A DNA stretch of 24,312 bases from a virus. The position numbers and the translations under genes were made by a program. Below, in pieces: positions 10,101 through 15,086 of this stretch. The notes beneath the pieces are model-generated. The model was not told the DNA's origin and did no database searches. It saw nothing but the letters and a program-made list of their open reading frames with translations. The stretch covers positions 1 through 24,312 of IMG/VR virus record IMGVR_UViG_3300021138_000166. The stretch is one strand, 5' to 3'. Numbering within the stretch: the first letter of the stretch is position 1; every line of letters starts with the position of its first letter.

Positions 10101-11479
10101 CATTTGGTAATCCAACAGCTACAACTACACTTGGTGCCCAACCATTATTTGTAGCAATTAGTAATTCTAGCGGAACTATTGGTTGTAGTGTACGTACAGG
10201 TGCAACTACATTGGCTAGAATGAAATCATCTAGTGGTGTTCTTACTGAAATTAGACTTGTTGAACCAGGTAGCGGATATCCAAAAGGTAACGTTACTGCT
10301 ACAACAGTAACAACTAACGTAATTACAGTCGATGATACAACTAACTTGATAGCTAACCAACCAGTGGTATTCAACGTTAGCTCAGGCGGATTAGTAGCAA
10401 ACAAAGTTTATTACATAATCGGTTCAAGTATTGTTACTAATACTTCATTCCAAGTAGCTGCAACATCTGGAAGTGTAACACCAGTTACATTAACAACATC
10501 AAGCCCGACTGGAATGATTTATCGTGCAAGTCCAATTGCTACGCAAACTGATCCTAATAAGGTTATCACAGCACCGCTTAACATTCGTATGGGAGATGGT
10601 GTATTAGGTAACCCAAGCTTCAGTAACCGTGGTACTAACAATGCTACAGCTACAACCAGCACAGCAGGTGACGGATTTGCTGATATATTCCAAAATACAT
10701 CCTATATTAACGTAGCAGGAATGTTCAGTCAGCCAAGCCCAGGTGCAAATATCCAGTTTGGTAGTATTCCAAACAGCTGGTACAAGCTAGTAGCCGTAAC
10801 AAACTTGCTAGGCGTTGCAGGTAACTATACAATGCAATTCCAAGTTAACCCCGCATTGACAACATTGCTAGCTCCTGTACACGGTGATACTGTTGTGACA
10901 CGTTTGAAGTACAGTCAAGTACGTTTAACTGGACACGATTTCTTGTATATCGGTACCGGTAACCAAACACTAACTAACTATCCAAACGTAGATCCAACTA
11001 AGGCATCGCAAGCTGCACAATCGTTGGCAACAGGCGGTGGTCGTGTATTCTTTACATCAACCGACCAAGACGGTAACTTTAACGTAGGTAACTTGTTTGG
11101 AGTACAGCAAGCAACTGGTACTGCTACATTGAACGCTAGTGCATTCAACTTGGCAGGTCTACAATCCTTGCAATTGGGTAGCGTAAGTATTGGTGTTGGA
11201 AGTGCAACTATTACGCAATTTAGTACAGATCCGTACTTTACAGCTAATAGCGATAACACTTTACCAACCCAAAAAGCTATTAAGAGCTATATTGCCGCAC
11301 AAATCGGCGGTGGACAAAGCGTATTAAATGTAAATACAATAACTTCGGGACAGATATATATTGCTAATAACACTATTACAACTACATCTGGTTCGCAGAT
11401 ATTGGTTACAGCAAGAATGAATTTCGTAGGCGGAATTGATGGAGCACCTGTTGCTCTAGCATTCTTTGGACAAAGATAA
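1184..11479 (+). CDS. Giant modular virion/adhesin protein (3431 aa), mosaic of carbohydrate-binding-like, beta-helix and BNR-like repeats
   Basis: The ATG at 1184 follows AGAGGAACATAAA, a good ribosome-binding site. Order of parts by residue: 11-633, an array of CBM5/12-like modules (W..Y..GD.V.YGG..Y.C...H..); about 640-680, a fibre motif TTQGDMFYYGA..RLPIGTDGQVL; 725-2055, four helical repeats (RD....I..L.YDL..G.N), alternating with Thr/Ser-rich modules; 956-1000 and 2057-2221, beta-helix/pectate-lyase-like stretches; 2491-2976, BNR-like repeats (YGNGxFVAI...S.DG.TWT); 3130-3431, a C-terminal domain shared with the preceding gene. No signal peptide or membrane segment is visible. Its size, composition and neighbours suggest an adhesin or receptor-binding fibre at the tail or baseplate. 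The fold assignments are inferences from motifs. The oddity is several copies of a YYV module inserted inside other domains. Confidence 0.85.
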   Translation: MAEFKLGRIKFVYQGAWTTGTAYVVDDVITVGGKSYICVVSHTASALFSTDLNNNPPYWNIVSDGQRWTGNWANSTYYNLGDQVLYGGNVYFASTAHTSASATATLTATAASADGTTATITFANQVVQPYLVGASITVAGFTSQTGFNGTFTVTACTTSSVSYALAQTLTGTTMGTVAGPSQLGLENDLSKWTLFASNFNWSNAWSTNTRYKVRDLVTYGGYTYVCNAAHVSANTATLGLEANSGAWDTFNAGISYQSSWSGSSVRYKLNDVVKFGSDLWICTTNHTSTGTSPDLTKFSIFVNGLEFVNSWSSATAYVVGDLVTYGGYTYSAVQNSTNQTPSTASSYWQVFTTGFSFQGDYVSSTPYKIGSVVRQGGYTYLGTADSTIQTLTITGTTISTDPTRPNQITTSGNTNVLVTGLPITFGTSVGGLSTSATYYVATIVDSTHFTVSATSGGAAFTITSTTTGQSVTATTNPSPPFSGYWTKLNSGIRWNTTNASYTNVSGTNLTGTGSGATFDITTSGTAYTVTVHSGSAGSGYNVNNTIKILGTSVGGLSPANDITITVSGVTSTAIQTISYIGYSVTWGSGVTYVLGDAVYFGANTYICVSAHVATSGNRPDADSTGTYWNLLASGAESAVLTTQGDMFYYGANGPQRLPIGTDGQVLRVNSNTPSWQYYGQINNLVYVAPTGTDTLAYGQGTTIDKPWQTVRYACQQIENGYLNINAAALLAKNKQFVMKEINNYVKYTNTVTISAATTSSFTTTSTAGIYVGMPISFSTTVGGVTVGTTYYVIATNFSATAFSISTTYNGSIFTLTAATGANVGSYVYDQTRTERDTGIVLEAIIFDISHGGNLNTTNAALAYFTTAGSGYVSGVSAYDITAFVGALNYKATLLANILANTAPTNNYQTLNGVSSGNQAKQIIDTTLTAETGTTGTTASLISIVTVGLLGGNTTYIPPALQPNTTISVKTGSYSEVLPMVLPRNTAIVGDELRSTTIQPAQANAYLVNDKPRSINALTRIQSLVSNLMSNTPITGTAGNSQVIATTGASSAGGTSTITFAVQTSAPFTVGQSITVSGVTPTGFNGAKTVTACTTSSVSFAGSTAGPQTVAGIVSSQVTALPAGDTGSTTAVSSVIANAALMQQIISNGISQTPAFSFTNPTGYNTGYLVGFGDGKAQIVQNYAFIQGDVATFFANSSTTAGTSTVSAVWTALGSAGQAKFYTLVQNILDAIVYDMTYGTNIQSQIIGSSFYSYSVAQLTTNQISAYGTVFGFLKTEINNIVTKAAITPQSGNVLSQVTAGTTGSAAAGSFAQARVQNVVDWLNVGLADATSATFTGSISSTTLTVSSVTGTIKIGQVVTGGTVAAGTYITAGSGTSWTVSVSQTATATGSTMTITPIASGAYGLASSALQTAYTALIGKQAEIQSDTVVWVKKFYQSLAFNSSTCYRDAGYIVQALAYDLLLGSNGSSIFAARQYFNNTASAAVVTSGQLSAEVGSIGFIAYKAKVIASSGSVAQVTTTIDDINNLIYGTVLFNTVISATVSGTQAIAYSPSDILTVSGVGTTTYSVTLNSATTALTIINVTSGGVATFSSALTVVKGQSVVVPNASGGMSAGTYYVTTSATYTTQVTLSSSYSNAVAGTPTAFTGGVVSGATNVTLGSLYNTVASVTVVSGGNWTTTPTTAQATSPSVSSGSGVTLLQSYGFSTYTTTVTAATTSTNLITVGSTTGMAVNMPISFSGLPANITTTASAISSSSITLGATVSSLGIVVGQAVYFTGITFGGIVPNTIYYVKTASASAITISATLNGTALTLTNATGTMNVVVNAAGGLAAGNVYWINSIASSTTLTVTTSYKSGSAFAITNTVSGLTATTLAGYGAQINVTAPVGLLPHVNGTVTYNNTLTTIQGAEILRANITFLAYEASAYTNATYGGSVTTTTTGTNIYTTSGAHNLVVGDPIVFSGSIIANSGVTAGTVYWILTTPTTSSFTIGTTSNATIPVAISSSGSGSMTVNYYFNLAKCIRDTTNYINALVYDLTYTGNYKSLRAAQLYNNAVSGSTTQNMFLVRNGSGIRNITMSGLYGGLTTANSYGTKRPTAGSYASLDPGFGPNDSNVWINTRSCYTQNCTMFGYACVGAKIDAALHNGGNKSMVANDYTTVIGDGIGVWCTGSGSLTELVSVFNYYGYAGYLAELGGRIRATNGNSSYGTYGVIAEGTDTYETPISGTINNRAFSAYISNTVTDAVNQILRLEYQNAGTNYTNTVTGINGSGYNAFTTADEFRDSAVFESRLIDLNDGNGVGGTSYVSNANTSQGGAIGYITLAATDTLLSAAYVGMRIQLTAGSGVGQYANVLSYNNGSKNALVYKDSFATLTVTGSTTTVLQVASTSTLYVGMPIYLSATTAGIFTANTVYYIATIPSTTTFTLAATAITTPITGLTATSGQTISLYAAGWDHVVPGWYTATNALDLTTTYIIEPRISYTSPGYLQTARTIGSTSATWKAATWAAGYYVAVASGSTTTAFSSNGTTWTTGGALPSSQSWTDVVYGGGQGATATAILGGQGGTGATFSATIGTGTSATQIVSISVLTGGYGYTTPPTIVITGGGGTGATATCTVLNGAVQTVTVTVNGSGYTSQPTITAVTTEVSSITVNSWGQNYFSTPTVTISQPQALTPSAWAATTSVSLNAYLQTTAGRIYQVTGAGTTGSTAPTFDFMSATQTQTNGSATLTYIATQAQATALLTNNGVSGYNLTNNGYGYTSVPSITIVDSGARFVTISGASNNSAYQVASSLGSAWVGGSSTGKTNLASLAYGNGVYVAVGGASATASAVSSTDGATWVDRSSAITALSAGSYSAVTYGNGYFVAINTGGNITSVSANGVTWTAGGTLPSSTTWSSIAYGNGRFVAIASGGTSVAYSIDKGVTWKAAPAGLPSSQTWTKIVYGEGLFFAIASGTQSCATSPDGINWTAQSLSSSSNWTALAFGNPTATTTLGAQPLFVAISNSSGTIGCSVRTGATTLARMKSSSGVLTEIRLVEPGSGYPKGNVTATTVTTNVITVDDTTNLIANQPVVFNVSSGGLVANKVYYIIGSSIVTNTSFQVAATSGSVTPVTLTTSSPTGMIYRASPIATQTDPNKVITAPLNIRMGDGVLGNPSFSNRGTNNATATTSTAGDGFADIFQNTSYINVAGMFSQPSPGANIQFGSIPNSWYKLVAVTNLLGVAGNYTMQFQVNPALTTLLAPVHGDTVVTRLKYSQVRLTGHDFLYIGTGNQTLTNYPNVDPTKASQAAQSLATGGGRVFFTSTDQDGNFNVGNLFGVQQATGTATLNASAFNLAGLQSLQLGSVSIGVGSATITQFSTDPYFTANSDNTLPTQKAIKSYIAAQIGGGQSVLNVNTITSGQIYIANNTITTTSGSQILVTARMNFVGGIDGAPVALAFFGQR
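1484..1723 (+). repeat. Inserted module B, copy 1 (GFNGTFTVTACTTSSVSY)
   Basis: This Thr/Ser-rich module sits inside the second CBM-like unit. It shares SITVAGFT..GFNG..TVTACTTSSVSY with a second copy at 4311-4520. The cores at 1637-1675 and 4445-4483 match at 33 of 39 bases by my count, which suggests a recent common origin. Confidence 0.6.
2345..2614 (+). repeat. Inserted YYV module, copy 1
   Basis: The pattern is LPITFGTSVGGL..SATYYVATI....FTVSATSGGAA and then a TIT..T.G tail. It interrupts the sixth CBM-like unit between the ADS loop and the GYW strand. The neighbouring fifth unit lacks the insertion and serves as the uninterrupted comparison. Confidence 0.6.
2701..2932 (+). repeat. Gly-rich GTGSGATFDI module, copy 1
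   Basis: The segment reads TGTGSGATFDITTSGTAYTV and then GSGYN...I.ILGTSVGG. It resembles the GGTGATFSA/GYGYTTPPTI type of module found later at 8815-9475. It lies between the sixth and seventh CBM-like units. Confidence 0.5.
3430..3665 (+). repeat. Inserted YYV module, copy 2
   Basis: The pattern is VGMPISFSTTVGGVTVGTTY and then YVI......FSIST.YNG..FTLTAATG. It splits the first helical repeat between NNYVKYT and QTRTERDTG. Confidence 0.6.
4311..4520 (+). repeat. Inserted module B, copy 2
   Basis: This is the second copy of the GFNG..TVTACTTSSVSFA module; see the first copy at 1484. Here it follows a beta-helix-like segment rather than a CBM-like unit. Confidence 0.6.
5180..5371 (+). repeat. 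FTGSISxTTLTVSSVTG-type module
   Basis: The segment has the layout FTGSIS.TTLTVSSV.GTI..GQVV.GG.VAAGTYIT....SWTVSVSQT. I recall this as a widespread small beta module in phage tail and prophage proteins. One copy was found here, just before the third helical repeat. Confidence 0.5.
5940..6140 (+). repeat. Partial YYV-like module
   Basis: The segment carries KGQSVVVPNASGGMSAGTYY and then VTT......VTLSSSYS. It is the same type as the YYV modules but more diverged, with a Val-rich substitute for the MPI.FS strand. Confidence 0.4.
6301..6790 (+). repeat. Tandem YYV modules (composite, one copy with a partial second)
   Basis: MNMPISFSGL is followed by a second-strand copy VGQAVYFTGITFGGIVPNTI, then YYVKTASASAITISATLNG and LTLTNATG. 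A partial unit AAGGLAAGNVYWINS...LTVTTSYKSGSAF follows directly. This looks like stacked or nested copies of the same module. Confidence 0.5.
6970..7222 (+). repeat. Inserted YYV module, copy in fourth helical repeat
   Basis: The pattern is VVGDPIVFSGS...SGVTAGTVYWIL..P...SFTIGTTSNA..PVAISSSGSG. It separates the amphipathic part ending EASAYTN from CIRDTTNYINALVYDL. The uninterrupted copy at 5437-5625 shows the junction without the module. Confidence 0.6.
8280..8515 (+). repeat. YYV module after the beta-helix region
   Basis: The pattern is YVGMPIYLSATTAGIFTANT and then VYYIATIPSTTTFTLAATA followed by TGLTATSGQTI. It is the same layout as the other YYV modules. Confidence 0.6.
8655..10110 (+). 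repeat. BNR-like repeats with an embedded Gly-rich module
   Basis: At least five units follow the pattern W..V.YGNGxFVAIxxGGxxxxxSxDGxTWTxxxxLPSS. They begin near 8662, 9572, 9716, 9836 and 9968, with a last partial one near 10085. The first unit breaks off at VVYGGG; about 660 nt of GGTGATFSA / GYGYTTPPTIVIT-type Gly-rich repeats (8815-9475) follow before the propeller-like units resume. BNR units usually form sialidase-like beta-propellers; no catalytic set was identified, so a binding role is more likely. Confidence 0.55.
10285..10530 (+). repeat. Inserted YYV module in the shared C-terminal domain
   Basis: The pattern is NQPVVFNVSSGGLVANKVYY and then II......SFQVAATSGSVTPVTL. It lies between EPGSGYPKGN and the TDPN / GDGVLGNPSFSNRG segment. 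The paralogous preceding gene has EPGANYQSTPTVTFTDPN at the same place with no module, so this is a clear insertion relative to that paralogue. Confidence 0.65.
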
Positions 11480-11499
11480 AATTATTGGAGAAATAAATT

Positions 11500-11832
11500 A
11501 TGGCAACAGGAAGATTAGGCACAACACAGCTTACAACAGGAACTATTGGTACCTATACTAACGTATATCCAGTACCGTTTGGTTACTATAGTGTGTTCAA
11601 CGTGTCATTTACTAACACATCATCATCACCGGTTACTATTAGATTGGCATTAAGCTCGTCTAGCAGCACCCCAGCAATTAATGAGTTCCTTGAATATGGT
11701 ACTACTATTGTTGCTAACGGTGTTTTTGAAAGAACTGGACTAGTTGCAGGCGCAGGACTATATGTTCTAGCATCTAGCTCAGGTACTGCTGTAAACGTAA
11801 ATGTATACGGCATTGAAACATCAACATCATAA
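11500..11832 (+). CDS. Small conserved structural-type protein (110 aa), function unknown
   Basis: The start ATG follows TTGGAGAAATAAATT, a good ribosome-binding site, and the gene lies 20 nt after the giant gene on the same strand. The product has alternating hydrophobic and Ser/Thr positions and no charged catalytic cluster. It starts MATGRLGTTQLTTGTIGTYT and has NVSFTNTSSSPVTIRLAL in the middle, a layout expected of a single beta-sandwich domain. I recall similar short proteins next to tail-fibre genes in T4-like marine phages but do not know a function. An accessory fibre or decoration protein is plausible by position; this is inference. Confidence 0.7.
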   Translation: MATGRLGTTQLTTGTIGTYTNVYPVPFGYYSVFNVSFTNTSSSPVTIRLALSSSSSTPAINEFLEYGTTIVANGVFERTGLVAGAGLYVLASSSGTAVNVNVYGIETSTS

Positions 11833-11853
11833 TCAGTATAAGAGAGATAAACT

Positions 11854-13287
11854 ATGGCACGTTATAATACAGTAGTTACACAAAATACAATTAGTTCGAC
11901 ACCGTCGGGTGGTTTGGCATCTCCTAATTCTGGATTATTTACAGAATTCACAGGTACATCATACAACGTTACTGTACCAGATCCTACTTTGTATGCAGGT
12001 GCTACACAAACTTTTTATAATGCAGCCAGTGGAACTATTACTCTACAAACAGGAACAAGTGCAACATTTAATGGACCCGGCGCTTCTGGAACAAGTAGTT
12101 TTTCATTGGCAGCAGGTAGTACAGCAACATTGACTTCTGACGGTACTAACTACATATTAGTATCACAAAACGGTGGTGCTGTAGCTACTAGTTCATTAAC
12201 TGTTTCAGGTAACTTAACAGCTAACGGATCAAATGCTACAATTAGTTTTGCACCAACAGGTACAGGAACAATTACAATTAACCCAGCAACAGCTGGTACA
12301 GTATCAAACGTAGCAGTAAGTGCTACTACATTAAGTGCATCAAGTACAGTTGGCCTAAGCGGAACAAACGCTGTAGTTACAATTAGCCCAACTGGCGCAT
12401 CTGGAAGAGTTGTAATTTCGAGTCCAACCGCAAACAGCACAGCTGGTGCAATGGATAACATTAACATTGGTGCAACTACTCGAGGCACTGGTGCATTTAC
12501 TACACTGGCAGCTAACGGTGCTGTTACATTAACTGGCGGCGGATCGGCCAGTGCATATAACACTGCTGGCGCAGCATTGTTAGTAACAGGCGGTGTTGGT
12601 ATCAGTGGAGCAACATACACAAACAGTACGTTAACTACTAACGGACAATTAACAGTTTCAAGCGGTGGTGCAAATATTACTGGCGGCGCAACTGTTGCTA
12701 GCGGATTAACTGTTACCAGTGGTGGATTCAGTATTACAGGTACAGCAACTTTTGAATATGGTAACTTTGTTAAAGCACGTTATGCAGCAGGCAGCGATAA
12801 CTATGCATCTTACTGGGCATGGTACGGATTGCAACTTGGTAACAACGGTGATAATTTTTTTGTTGCCGGGTCTACTGCAACTGGCGGACAGTTCAAATTC
12901 TATGTTAACAACACCACAGCACCTACAAGTAGTAGTAACTGGGCACCAAACGGAACATTAGCATTAACCATTGGATCAAATGCTAACTGTACTTTTGCTG
13001 GTACTATTACAGAAAACTCAAGTATTGTTTACAAGGAAAATGTAAACCCAATTATGGGCGCATTAGATGCAATTACAAGTTTAGTTGGTGTAACTTATGA
13101 TCGTAAGAGCGGTACTAACAAAAACGAAGCAGGTTTAATTGCTGAAGAAGTTTACAAAGTATTACCAAACTTAGTCGAAATGACAGAAGACGGTAAGCCT
13201 CACGGCATTATGTATACTAAACTTACAGCATATTTGATTGAAGCTGTTAAATCTTTAAAAGCAGAAATTGATAGTTTAAAGAAATAA
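11854..13287 (+). CDS. Tail fibre-like protein with C-terminal S74-type intramolecular chaperone domain (477 aa)
   Basis: The start follows AAGAGAGATAAACT. Residues 1-370 are low-complexity beta repeats typical of fibres, including GATTRGTGAFTTLAANG (about 205-225) and short units such as LTVSSGGANITGGATVASG. Residues 387-477 match the S74 endosialidase-type chaperone layout: SSIVYKEN, then a YDRKSG...AGLIAEEV segment, LP.LVE, the GIMYTKLTAYLIEAVKSLK helix, and a terminal coiled-coil-like tail. In S74 domains a Ser/Lys pair drives autocleavage after trimer folding. Here Ser389 and Lys394 have the expected five-residue spacing, though the usual Asp and Arg of SDxRxK are replaced. The product is probably a trimeric receptor-binding fibre. 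It is the last gene before the terminator. Confidence 0.85.
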   Translation: MARYNTVVTQNTISSTPSGGLASPNSGLFTEFTGTSYNVTVPDPTLYAGATQTFYNAASGTITLQTGTSATFNGPGASGTSSFSLAAGSTATLTSDGTNYILVSQNGGAVATSSLTVSGNLTANGSNATISFAPTGTGTITINPATAGTVSNVAVSATTLSASSTVGLSGTNAVVTISPTGASGRVVISSPTANSTAGAMDNINIGATTRGTGAFTTLAANGAVTLTGGGSASAYNTAGAALLVTGGVGISGATYTNSTLTTNGQLTVSSGGANITGGATVASGLTVTSGGFSITGTATFEYGNFVKARYAAGSDNYASYWAWYGLQLGNNGDNFFVAGSTATGGQFKFYVNNTTAPTSSSNWAPNGTLALTIGSNANCTFAGTITENSSIVYKENVNPIMGALDAITSLVGVTYDRKSGTNKNEAGLIAEEVYKVLPNLVEMTEDGKPHGIMYTKLTAYLIEAVKSLKAEIDSLKK

Positions 13288-13302
13288 GAAATTGAGATCA
13301 AT

Positions 13303-13331
13303 AAAAAAGGACTTGAAAAAGTCCTTTTTTT
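13303..13331. terminator. Strong bidirectional hairpin terminator
   Basis: A 12-bp perfect stem (AAAAAAGGACTT with AAGTCCTTTTTT) closes on a GAAA tetraloop, with a run of seven T on the plus strand. The minus strand has a matching T run, so the same hairpin can stop the convergent minus-strand genes that end at 13346. It lies 15 nt after the fibre stop codon. Confidence 0.85.
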
Positions 13332-13345
13332 ATGAGTTTATAATT

Positions 13346-13564
13346 TTACCACTTGTTGATAGGACAATGCTGTCCGGGTAATCTAGTTTTTGCTGGCATA
13401 AAACAATGGCATATACCGCATATCTTAGTGGTGTTGTTAAAATTCTCACACTGTTTACAAATGTCTAATTTAACCTTAGCTTGAGCTTTGTTTTCAGCTA
13501 AGGATTGTTCGAGAGAATCCTTAGCTTCCAATACTGTGTCTCTAATCTGGTTAAGAAAACTCAT
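13346..13564 (-). CDS. Small Cys-rich zinc-ribbon-like phage protein (72 aa)
   Basis: The N-terminal 30 residues form a probable amphipathic helix (LEAKDSLEQSLAENKAQAK). Residues 36-67 carry six cysteines: C36-x2-C39, C49-x2-C52-x-C54 and C67 in a final CPINKW. This CxxC...CxxCxC...CP..KW layout matches small conserved phage proteins (DUF6171-like, from memory) that probably bind one zinc. Function is unknown. Its ATG overlaps the stop of the upstream 133-residue gene by one base (TAATG), so translation is likely coupled. It is the last gene of the minus-strand block and ends just before the shared terminator. Confidence 0.75.
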   Translation of the reverse strand: MSFLNQIRDTVLEAKDSLEQSLAENKAQAKVKLDICKQCENFNNTTKICGICHCFMPAKTRLPGQHCPINKW

Positions 13565-13965
13565 TATTCGCTAACAGTTGTAACAGCACCCTTAGAGTCA
13601 ATGTTTTGACCATCTGGGCAGCAATCTGCCAACCAATGTTGTTGCATAGTAGCAAGTTTTGTTGTCTTAGGAGCTCGCATATCATCAAGTTCTGCACGAA
13701 GAGCGTTCTCTGTTTCAGTTCTACCGATTTTATCCCAAACAAATCCTAAAATATCTGTGTGGTCTAACTCCAAGTAGTCTGTAAAATTTTCTGGATCTGG
13801 AGCATCTAATGCTGTGCCAGCACGAAGATAGTGAACGCTACCGTCTGTAGTGTCACGTACTTCTAGTTCCCAGTAAACTTCACCAACTACGTCTTGTAGT
13901 GGTAGTTCTGGATGTTGTTGATACCCGTCTACACGAGCGATTTGCCATCTAAAATTGTATGCCAT
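13564..13965 (-). CDS. Conserved phage protein, DUF7936-like (133 aa)
   Basis: The product starts MAYNFRWQIARVDGYQ and continues with a DVVGEVYWELEVRDT strand pair, then APDPENFTDYLELDHTDILG and an amphipathic segment ending ENALRAELDDM. This order (W.I, VV..V.W.., APDPENF, helix) matches a small family frequent in T4-like marine phages, which I recall as DUF7936; the assignment is from memory. The C-terminal 40 residues (QHWLADCCPDGQNIDSKGAV) are longer than I recall for the family. The role is unknown; a place beside fibre genes hints at a virion or assembly role. The ribosome-binding site AAGGAAAAATAAA precedes the start. Confidence 0.7.
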   Translation of the reverse strand: MAYNFRWQIARVDGYQQHPELPLQDVVGEVYWELEVRDTTDGSVHYLRAGTALDAPDPENFTDYLELDHTDILGFVWDKIGRTETENALRAELDDMRAPKTTKLATMQQHWLADCCPDGQNIDSKGAVTTVSE

Positions 13966-13986
13966 TTTATTTTTCCTTAAAATTAA

Positions 13987-14529
13987 TTACCAGCGTGTTG
14001 CTGTATTTGTATCTGCGGTTTCTGTAGCCCATGCATAACTGTTTCTAAAGCCGCCCATATTCCACATACGTACCCAAAGATTACCAGTACAACAGCATGA
14101 TATCTTACCAATGGCAAAACACATTCTGGTATAACCACCATATGTAGCACTTGAACGATATACATATGGGTTACTGTTTGAGTTACCAGTGTTTACACGA
14201 ATTTGACTACCGTAAAAGGTATTATCATATCCGTTATTATTTACGACCGCTTTAAAATCGTGCCATCTTTCACCGCTATAACTATGATATCCTACTACTT
14301 CTAGCAAATAAGGATTCCAGCCAATTCCTGCGGAGTTGTCAGCAGGGTAAGGTGTGCGTACATGTAAGTATGCTCTGCCGTTACCAATACAGTCACTAGT
14401 ACCGTCACTGCTTGGACATACGCAATGGCTCAATTGATACCATTCAGTTGCATCGCTTTGTCCGTCTATAATTGCGGTTGAGTTTGTTAAATCACCGTTA
14501 ATTGATGTATCTAAGTTAAATGTTGCCAT
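13987..14529 (-). CDS. Cys-rich CCC-motif protein, paralogue 3 of a tandem family (180 aa)
   Basis: This is one of three adjacent minus-strand paralogues (13987-14529, 14550-15074, 15087-15620). The shared core is HxRTPxP....GWNPxxxEVxG, HSYSGE/HSTYGGE, DFKAV.N..GY, GSQ, VY.S..YGGYxRxCF, CCCTGN, WVR. Here the centre reads LHVRTPYPAD and RMCFAIGKISCCCTGNLWVR, with an extra N-terminal cluster CVCPSSDGTSDC. The first 30 residues are a fibre-like strand region (NGDLTNSTAIIDG). No signal peptide or membrane segment is present. Five conserved Cys may bind metal or form disulfides. Position and the N-terminal beta region suggest a virion adhesin tip; the function is not recognised. Confidence 0.75.
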   Translation of the reverse strand: MATFNLDTSINGDLTNSTAIIDGQSDATEWYQLSHCVCPSSDGTSDCIGNGRAYLHVRTPYPADNSAGIGWNPYLLEVVGYHSYSGERWHDFKAVVNNNGYDNTFYGSQIRVNTGNSNSNPYVYRSSATYGGYTRMCFAIGKISCCCTGNLWVRMWNMGGFRNSYAWATETADTNTATRW

Positions 14530-14549
14530 GCTTTTACTTATTCCTTAGT

Positions 14550-15074
14550 TTAAAATTGCTTTACAGGACTGGATTGACTATCGCTATAACTAGCTGTGGC
14601 ATATGGATAGCTGTTCCAATAACCATTCCCATTCATCCATCGGACCCAGATGTTACCAGTACAGCAACATGTAATCATATTAGTTGAAAAACAAACTCTA
14701 TAGTCACCACCATATGTAGTGTTTGATAGATAAACATACGGAGCACTATTAGTACCATTGTTTGAAAATACTTGACTTCCGTACCATCCGTTTGGAGCAC
14801 CTTGATATCCGTTGATATTGATAACAGCTTTAAAATCTTCTACGGTTTCACCGCTATAACTATGATAGCCATGTACTTCTAAAATGAATGGATTCCAGCC
14901 TAGTGCTCCTCCGGGTATAGGAGTTCTAACGTGTAGTCTATTGTTAGCAACTGTATATTGTGTTGGGCAATGACTTAATTGAACCCATGGACTAATATTT
15001 GAATTGCCTGTTAATACAGTATTGCCTGTAATAGTTAGTAATCCATTAACTGTTGTCGCTTGTAAATTTGCCAT
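14550..15074 (-). CDS. Cys-rich CCC-motif protein, paralogue 2 (174 aa)
   Basis: The middle copy of the tandem family. It opens with a short beta repeat (NGLLTITGNTVLTGNSNI) of the type seen at fibre N-termini. The core follows: WVQLSHC, LHVRTPIPGG, LGWNPFILEVHGYHSYSGE, DFKAVININGY, GSQVFSNNG, YGGDYRVCFS, CCCTGNIWVRW and a Tyr/Ser-rich tail. It has fewer N-terminal cysteines than its neighbours (only the SHC). It lies 20 nt upstream of paralogue 3, with the ribosome-binding site AAAAGGATAAAGA. Retention of the same core in three diverged copies suggests selection for different binding specificities, which is inference. Confidence 0.75.
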   Translation of the reverse strand: MANLQATTVNGLLTITGNTVLTGNSNISPWVQLSHCPTQYTVANNRLHVRTPIPGGALGWNPFILEVHGYHSYSGETVEDFKAVININGYQGAPNGWYGSQVFSNNGTNSAPYVYLSNTTYGGDYRVCFSTNMITCCCTGNIWVRWMNGNGYWNSYPYATASYSDSQSSPVKQF

Positions 15075-15086
15075 TCTTTATCCTTT

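Noticed and set aside
10021-10404. Antisense open frame of 127 codons within the giant gene
   Set aside because: The repetitive ACA/GCA/AGT codon use of the plus-strand gene keeps the antisense frame free of stops; no ribosome-binding site or family features.
10978-11259. Antisense open frame in the shared C-terminal domain, with a similar one at 701-934
   Set aside because: The two look alike only because the plus-strand domains are paralogous; the plus frame carries the conserved motifs.
1184-11479. CRISPR array or DNA-level tandem satellite in the giant gene
   Set aside because: The repeats are protein-level modules of uneven length with diverged DNA and no constant spacer/repeat pattern.
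12150-12620. Antisense open frame of 156 codons within the S74 fibre gene
   Set aside because: Val/Pro/Ala-rich product mirrors the Thr/Ser/Gly repeats of the fibre; a shadow of the real gene.
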